In this document: piece by piece, positions 28,460-32,256 of the stretch | Position numbering within the stretch: position 1 is the first letter of the stretch | Layout of the letters: every line of letters begins with the position of its first letter | NCBI GenBank assembly: GCA_020027875.1 | Contig: JAHRHA010000087.1 | Span: 1 to 32,256, forward strand | DNA: 32,256 nt | Origin: Micromonosporaceae bacterium | Lineage (GTDB): Bacteria; Actinomycetota; Actinomycetes; Mycobacteriales; Micromonosporaceae | Direction of reading: 5' to 3' | Notes under the pieces: model-generated | Seen by the model: only the letters and a program-made list of their open reading frames with translations | Told to the model about the DNA's origin: nothing | Databases searched by the model: none | Translations under genes and position numbers: made by a program

Positions 28460-28716
28460 CCGTACCGCCCGGGGAGCAGCGTGCTGTCATCAGCCCTTGC
28501 GGCAACCTCGGCAGTCGCACCGTCCGTAAGCTGCATCACGAAAGGGTCGTCACCGAACCGCTTGACCTCATTGGGACCTACCGAACGTTGCCCATCGAGA
28601 TCGTCGACCACAACGAGTTCACTCCAAAGCAACAACGGGGCCTTCGTCCAGACGAGCACGTCCCGGGCCCAGTGCCCGTACCCTACGACCGAACCGCGAC
28701 GCGGATATCTGGTCAT
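28456..28716 (-). CDS. Unknown 86-residue protein, middle gene of overlapping trio
   Basis: Start taken at the ATG complementary to 28714-28716, because it overlaps the stop of the LURP-one gene (ATGA) and its own stop overlaps the start of the CobW-family gene (ATGA). The product (MTRYPRRGSVVGYGHWARD, VLVWTKAPLLLWSELVVVDD, LDGQRSVGPNEVKRFGDDPF) is small, soluble-looking, basic at the N-terminus, and rich in Trp and Asp/Glu, without Cys or an obvious metal motif. I do not recognise it. Double overlap with two intact genes argues that it is translated. A role with the metallochaperone-type GTPase or with the lipid-binding-like LURP-one protein is possible only by context. Confidence 0.75.
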   Translation of the reverse strand: MTRYPRRGSVVGYGHWARDVLVWTKAPLLLWSELVVVDDLDGQRSVGPNEVKRFGDDPFVMQLTDGATAEVAARADDSTLLPGRYG

Positions 28717-29228
28717 GCACTGGTCATAGCATCGACGCACACGGTGACAGCCAAGATCAAAGCTTCGTCCTGGCCCGGCTCGATTTCGACCCCGTAGGTT
28801 TCCCTGACCCGGAACCACCGCTTCGAGACTGTGGCGACCGTGTCGCCGTCACGTTCAATCTCGTACTCGTGATCGACGATGTTGCCGTGCGCGCTCAGGT
28901 CGGAGCCACCGTCAACATCGATCTTGAATCGGTCGCGCACTCCGACGACGGCCTTATGAACAGTCGCGTTCCCGCCAGGGCGCTCGATCTCCATCGTGTC
29001 GCGCACCCGGACCTTACGCTCCTGGATCTTGGCAGCCTCCTGATCAGCGGCGTCGCGCAACACGAACGTGTCGCGCACCCGAAGCGCCTTGCCATCGACC
29101 TTGAACGCTCGTTGCCCGGACTCGTCCTCGATCCAATAGTCGTCGCCGATCGACATCAGCCGTTCCCGCATCTGGAAGCGCCGAACACCCGCGCTATCGT
29201 CCCTTCGCAGTCGATCTCGCAGTCCCAT
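28713..29228 (-). CDS. LURP-one-related family protein
   Basis: 171 residues from the ATG complementary to 29226-29228, preceded by GGAAGGAAC. The repeated short beta strands are typical of LURP-one proteins (tubby-like beta-barrel fold): FQMRERLMSIGDDYWIEDES, GQRAFKVDGKALRVRDTFVL, VRVRDTMEIERPGGNATVHK, DHEYEIERDGDTVATVSKRW and FRVRETYGVEIEPGQDEALI. Bacterial members (e.g. YxjI type) are of unknown function; the fold relates to phospholipid binding/scrambling proteins. It heads a three-gene unit with four-base overlaps. The frame is intact and of normal length; an ATG ten codons upstream is not needed. Confidence 0.9.
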   Translation of the reverse strand: MGLRDRLRRDDSAGVRRFQMRERLMSIGDDYWIEDESGQRAFKVDGKALRVRDTFVLRDAADQEAAKIQERKVRVRDTMEIERPGGNATVHKAVVGVRDRFKIDVDGGSDLSAHGNIVDHEYEIERDGDTVATVSKRWFRVRETYGVEIEPGQDEALILAVTVCVDAMTSA

Positions 29229-30175
29229 GCTCTTGTTCCTTCCCCGTCGCCTCGACAAACTCGAGGAATCTCCAAGCCCAGGCTCCGAGCCAGTGAGCCC
29301 GACTCAGGGCGCCGGGCTGCCACTGGTGTCGTTTCGCCGGCGTACGGTCGTCCAGAACATTTGGTCGGAGGCCGCACCACGCAGCAGCCCGGCCGCTTGA
29401 ACGGCGTTATCCCGTAGCCCAAACACACCGAGCCTCCCAAGATCTAGCCGGGACCGGCGGCCCAGAACGGCTATCCGGTAGCGCTTGTTCAACGGTCATC
29501 GCCACCACCCTCCCGCCGCAGGGTCTGATCACAGCGAACCACACCGCCTCGACGCGCGACCCGTGTCCGCGAAATCCGGAGAATCAGGGTGCTCCTTTCG
29601 GCTAGGCCTGTCCGACCCAGGTCACCGGTTAGCCCGGTGAGGACTGTCATCCGCGTCGTCGCACAAGTTGGCTGCGCTGCCGACAGTCAGGCCGAAGCCG
29701 AGGCGCTGCCCAGGCGGAGACGAGGAGATGACCGACCGGCGCGTCACGCCAATTGGAGCCGGGCTCGATCGGGGCGTCGCGTGAGAATGTATTGCGCAGA
29801 GCGTTGGTTTCACCGACGTGCAGCTGCTGGGTGGCGTTGTGTCGTCTGGTGTGCGAGAGGATTGCGGGGCCATCGAGGTCCGGCATGTCGATGGGGTTGG
29901 TGTGGCGAGAGGGTGCGGTGCGCGGGTTGTGCCCACGGGCGCTAGGAACTCGCCTTATGCGGTTCTGAGCAGGATGGGCGGCTGCGGCTGCATATGCTGG
30001 TAACGCTTGATGGGGTGGCACCCGGCCGCTTGGAGTTTGTGCCCAGGCGGACGGCGCGGCGCGGCTATTGCCTGCCGGCAGCGGCACGACCGTCTCAAGC
30101 CCATCGGTTCAGTCGGGGCTCGGGGGAGATCCCAGCGAGTGCCAGCGAAATGGTCGGTGTGGCAAGGGAGATCCG
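29229..30175. other. 947-bp region without recognised genes
   Basis: No frame here resembles a known family. A minus-strand frame near 29304-29492 (NKRYRIAVLGRRSRLDLGRL, VFGLRDNAVQAAGLL) and a frame at 29647-30087 look partly protein-like and could be eroded genes. An ATG on the minus strand near 29497 has a good GGGAGGG site but gives only about 30 codons before a stop. Plus-strand sequence around 29850-29950 is G-rich, unlike coding DNA in its neighbours. The right end carries the leader of the antiporter gene. Confidence 0.5.
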
Positions 30176-31477
30176 ATGGGTGGTCTCACCGCTCTCGCGG
30201 TCGTGGTCGTGACCTACACACTCGTGGCGTCAAAGCTCGACCGGTGGTGGATCAGCGGCCCCATGGTGTTCGTCGCCGCAGGCGCGATCCTTGGCCCTGG
30301 CGGACTGGACGTGCTCCCCCTCTCGCTGACCAACGAGACGGTCCTGACCATCACCGAGCTGACCCTGGCCCTGCTCCTGTTCGCCGATGCCTCGACGGTT
30401 CGGTTTCGAGACGTCGAGGGCGATGCGGGTCTGCCCATCCGGCTGCTGCTCGTCGGTTTGCCGCTCACGGTGATAGCTGGCGCCCTGCTGGCCCACCTCG
30501 TGTTTCCCGAGGTCGGATGGGCGGCGGCGGCATTGATCGCCACCATCCTGGCGCCTACCGATGCGGCGCTCGGCTTGGCGGTCGTTACCAACAAGGCTGT
30601 TCCCGCGCGGATCCGGCGAGCACTCAACGTCGAGAGCGGTCTCAACGACGGGATCGCGACGCCATTCGTCACCCTCTTCATCGCCATGGTCGCCGCCGAG
30701 GAAAGCATCGGCGACAAGGCCTGGGGGCTTGAAGCGCTCAAGCAGATCGGGCTAGCCGTCGTGGCCGCGGTTGTGGTCGGATACATCGGCGGGAGGCTCC
30801 TAGCCTTCGCCAAAGAACGCGGATGGACCGCCGAGGTATCCGAGCAGATCGCCATCCTCGCCCTCGCCCTGCTTGCGTACGAGGGAGCCGTCGCGATCGG
30901 CGGGAACGGATTCGTCGCCGCATTCGCGGGCGGCATCTTGTTCGGTGCCGCCACCAGACGGCGCTTGACCGAACCCGTCGAGTTCACCGAGACACTGGGA
31001 CTGTCGGCCTCCTTCCTGGTGTGGTCGCTCTTCGGTGCTCTCTTCGTCGGAGAGCTGCTCACCCACGAACTCTCCGCCAAACCGATCGTCTACGCACTCC
31101 TGAGCCTCACCGTGATCAGGATGGTGCCGGTCGCCATCGCACTGATCGGGACTCATCTGCGTCCGTCCACCGTGGCCTTCATGGGCTGGTTCGGCCCGCG
31201 CGGACTAGCGTCGGTCGTCTTCACCCTCATCGCCCTAGAGGAATTCGAACACGCCGGCGGCGGTGCGATGCTCGCGCAGACCGCCACCTGGACCATCCTG
31301 CTATCCGTCGTGCTGCACGGCATCACCGCATCGCCGCTAGCTGCCATCTACGGGGCCTCGATCGCCAGGGCAGGCAACATCCCCGAGAAGGCACCGGCAA
31401 GTGAGCCCGGGATCCGCCTTCACGACCTCGCGGGACGCCATGGACCACCGAGCCAGCAGGTACGAGAAACGACATGA
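30176..31477 (+). CDS. NhaP-type Na+/H+ (cation:proton) antiporter
   Basis: 433 residues from ATG 30176 with AAGGGAG 6 nt upstream. About 12 membrane segments fill residues 5-410. The CPA1 signatures are ATILAPTDAALGLAVVTN (TD motif), ALNVESGLNDGIATPFVTLF (SGLND, ion-binding Asn-Asp) and FMGWFGPRGLASVVFTLIAL (GxRG). It exchanges Na+ or K+ for H+ across the cytoplasmic membrane for pH and salt balance. The C-terminal tail (SEPGIRLHDLAGRHG) is short; there is no RCK/TrkA-C regulatory domain. Intact, single gene. Confidence 0.92.
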   Translation: MGGLTALAVVVVTYTLVASKLDRWWISGPMVFVAAGAILGPGGLDVLPLSLTNETVLTITELTLALLLFADASTVRFRDVEGDAGLPIRLLLVGLPLTVIAGALLAHLVFPEVGWAAAALIATILAPTDAALGLAVVTNKAVPARIRRALNVESGLNDGIATPFVTLFIAMVAAEESIGDKAWGLEALKQIGLAVVAAVVVGYIGGRLLAFAKERGWTAEVSEQIAILALALLAYEGAVAIGGNGFVAAFAGGILFGAATRRRLTEPVEFTETLGLSASFLVWSLFGALFVGELLTHELSAKPIVYALLSLTVIRMVPVAIALIGTHLRPSTVAFMGWFGPRGLASVVFTLIALEEFEHAGGGAMLAQTATWTILLSVVLHGITASPLAAIYGASIARAGNIPEKAPASEPGIRLHDLAGRHGPPSQQVRETT

Positions 31478-31777
31478 GCATCGACACGTGAGTCGAGAGC
31501 AAGACGTGCCGCCCACTAGAGCAGCGCAAGCGACACCGGCTCATCCGTCCCATGATTTGAGGTCGTGAAGCCCCCCCGACGGCCTAGGCTAACTGCCAGC
31601 TGCAACGCGACGGCGGCGAATATGGCGACGTCGAGCAATCCACGACAAGCGACCCGACACCGCCGAGCGGCGGAGCTCTAGACTCGGGCGGGCATATCCG
31701 GAAGTTGCCTGCGCTCGGCCCACATGCTCAAGAGCCGCTGCCCAGCCTTCCGGCCGAGCCCGCAAGATTCGAACATG
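31478..31777. other. 300-bp region without a gene
   Basis: I see no coding frame or RNA here. It carries short inverted sequences near 31660 (GCCGAGCGGCGGAG) and, next to the tRNA remnant, GATTCGAAC (31767-31775), which looks like an extra tRNA T-loop sequence but has no matching stem. Confidence 0.5.
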
Positions 31778-31822
31778 TGTCGGAGGGGGGACTTGAACCC
31801 CCATCCGTGGCATCTCTGCCAC
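31778..31822 (-). tRNA. 3' end of a type II (Leu/Ser-like) tRNA; 5' half absent
   Basis: Read on the minus strand: a hairpin GTGGCA-GAGA-TGCCAC (31807-31822) like a long variable arm, a short spacer, then a perfect T-arm GGGGG-TTCAAGT-CCCCC (31786-31802) and CTCCGAC-A (31778-31785) as 3' acceptor strand and discriminator base. The 5' acceptor GTCGGAG, D-arm and anticodon arm are not found upstream on this strand. The long variable arm suggests tRNA-Leu or -Ser. A tRNA 3' end without a 5' half is typical of one side of a tRNA-targeted integration (att site). A degenerate tRNA is the alternative. Confidence 0.6.
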
Positions 31823-31916
31823 ACCTGACGTATCTGTGTTCAAGCACGCTTGAGCACGCCGTAGAGGCACCCCGAATGCCACTTACGGCTGCCCGCCGAC
31901 GCTGGCGGTGGGTGTC

Positions 31917-32256
31917 ATGACCAGCGGCGCTATGCACGCCTTGGTACCCCCGGTTGCGCCACCGCGGCGATCCGACGACCCTTCGCCTCCGCGGCACGGC
32001 TCCCAGCGGCCGCTGCCTCTGGCTCCACTCGTGGCGCCGCGTGCCCGCTCGAGGGTATACGGACTGGCCGCGGTCGACGACCGTGGCCGGGTCGCTGATC
32101 ATGAGATCGTTCGCGCGCTGTGCTGGCGGGCCGGTACCAGGCTGGACATCCGTGTAGTCGGCGGTGTGATCGTCGTGGCGGCAAGCGACGATGGCGCGTC
32201 GAGCGTGACCAACAACGGCCATGTGCGCCTGCCTGCAACCGTCCGACGCAGCTGCG
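31917..32256 (+). CDS. AbrB/MazE-like swapped-hairpin regulator (partial at right edge)
   Basis: ATG 31917 opens a frame that stays open for 113 codons to the window end. After a Pro/Arg-rich head (MTSGAMHALVPPVAPPRRSD) it reads ARSRVYGLAAVDDRGRVADH, EIVRALCWRAGTRLDIRVVG and GHVRLPATVRRSC. This 'VYGLA.VD..GRVAD...VRAL.W..GTRL' and 'G...LPATVRR.C' pattern resembles actinobacterial AbrB/MazE/SpoVT-type DNA-binding proteins with two swapped-hairpin units. The C-terminus lies outside. The gene is next to the tRNA 3' remnant. Confidence 0.75.
   Translation, partial: MTSGAMHALVPPVAPPRRSDDPSPPRHGSQRPLPLAPLVAPRARSRVYGLAAVDDRGRVADHEIVRALCWRAGTRLDIRVVGGVIVVAASDDGASSVTNNGHVRLPATVRRSC

Noticed and set aside
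27410..28729. 439-residue plus-strand open frame
   Set aside because: Antisense shadow of the CobW-family and 86-aa genes, which have the motifs and overlapping starts.
29850..29900. Group II intron 5' end (GTGCGAG-like start)
   Set aside because: No domain V-like hairpin or reverse transcriptase was found nearby.

Overview
The window is high-GC DNA with strong G/C third-position bias, GTG/TTG starts and GGAGG-type ribosome sites. Together with its families (NlpC/P60 protein behind a ydaO c-di-AMP riboswitch, BlaI/M56 pair, zf-HC2 protein, two-cistron transaldolase type, EAL-DICT protein, AbrB-like regulator, LURP-one protein) this points to an actinomycete. I cannot name the genus. The striking general property is decay. 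About a dozen recognisable genes carry several frameshifts, nonsense codons or large deletions, yet intact genes sit between them, including one of 2.9 kb. Errors spread evenly by sequencing would not easily give this mix, so I favour real pseudogenisation, as in host-associated or otherwise reducing actinobacterial genomes. A draft of poor quality cannot be excluded.

Left part (1-7.9 kb): the 5' end of a secreted cell-wall hydrolase under a c-di-AMP riboswitch (minus strand); a shattered LVIVD-repeat/PA-domain protein; a small 50-aa minus-strand ORF; a coupled BlaI repressor and M56 membrane metallopeptidase; a short zf-HC2 protein; a decayed DUF559 nuclease-like gene overlapping a decayed small partner; a 24-bp-period direct repeat; and a truncated MgtE-like CBS/Mg2+ transporter.

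Middle part (7.9-18.6 kb): a group 1 truncated haemoglobin, a DUF1622 membrane protein, a doubly deleted aconitase, a DUF488 protein, then transaldolase, a membrane-protein remnant, a HAD phosphatase, a P-type ATPase remnant and class I fructose-bisphosphate aldolase. The intact part is a small sugar-phosphate set (Tal, HAD, Fba). After a hairpin come a decayed FAD/NAD(P) reductase and pyrimidine reductase (minus) and a NarL-type two-component system whose kinase is broken by an amber codon while the response regulator is intact.

Right part (19.2-32.3 kb): an EAL-DICT phosphodiesterase-like gene overlapping a frameshifted GGDEF gene; an intact large membrane protein; a small membrane protein; a 976-aa protein made of two tandem GntH-like metallo-beta-lactamase domains, both with full metal motifs; a tightly overlapping three-gene unit (LURP-one protein, unknown 86-aa protein, COG0523/CobW GTPase) converging on it; a NhaP-type antiporter; the 3' end of a type II tRNA without a 5' half; and the start of an AbrB/MazE-like regulator running off the right edge. 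The most novel items are the tandem GntH-like fusion with its neighbouring metallochaperone-type GTPase, the three-gene overlapping unit with an unknown middle gene, and the asymmetric loss of signalling partners (kinase lost, regulator kept; cyclase lost, phosphodiesterase kept).
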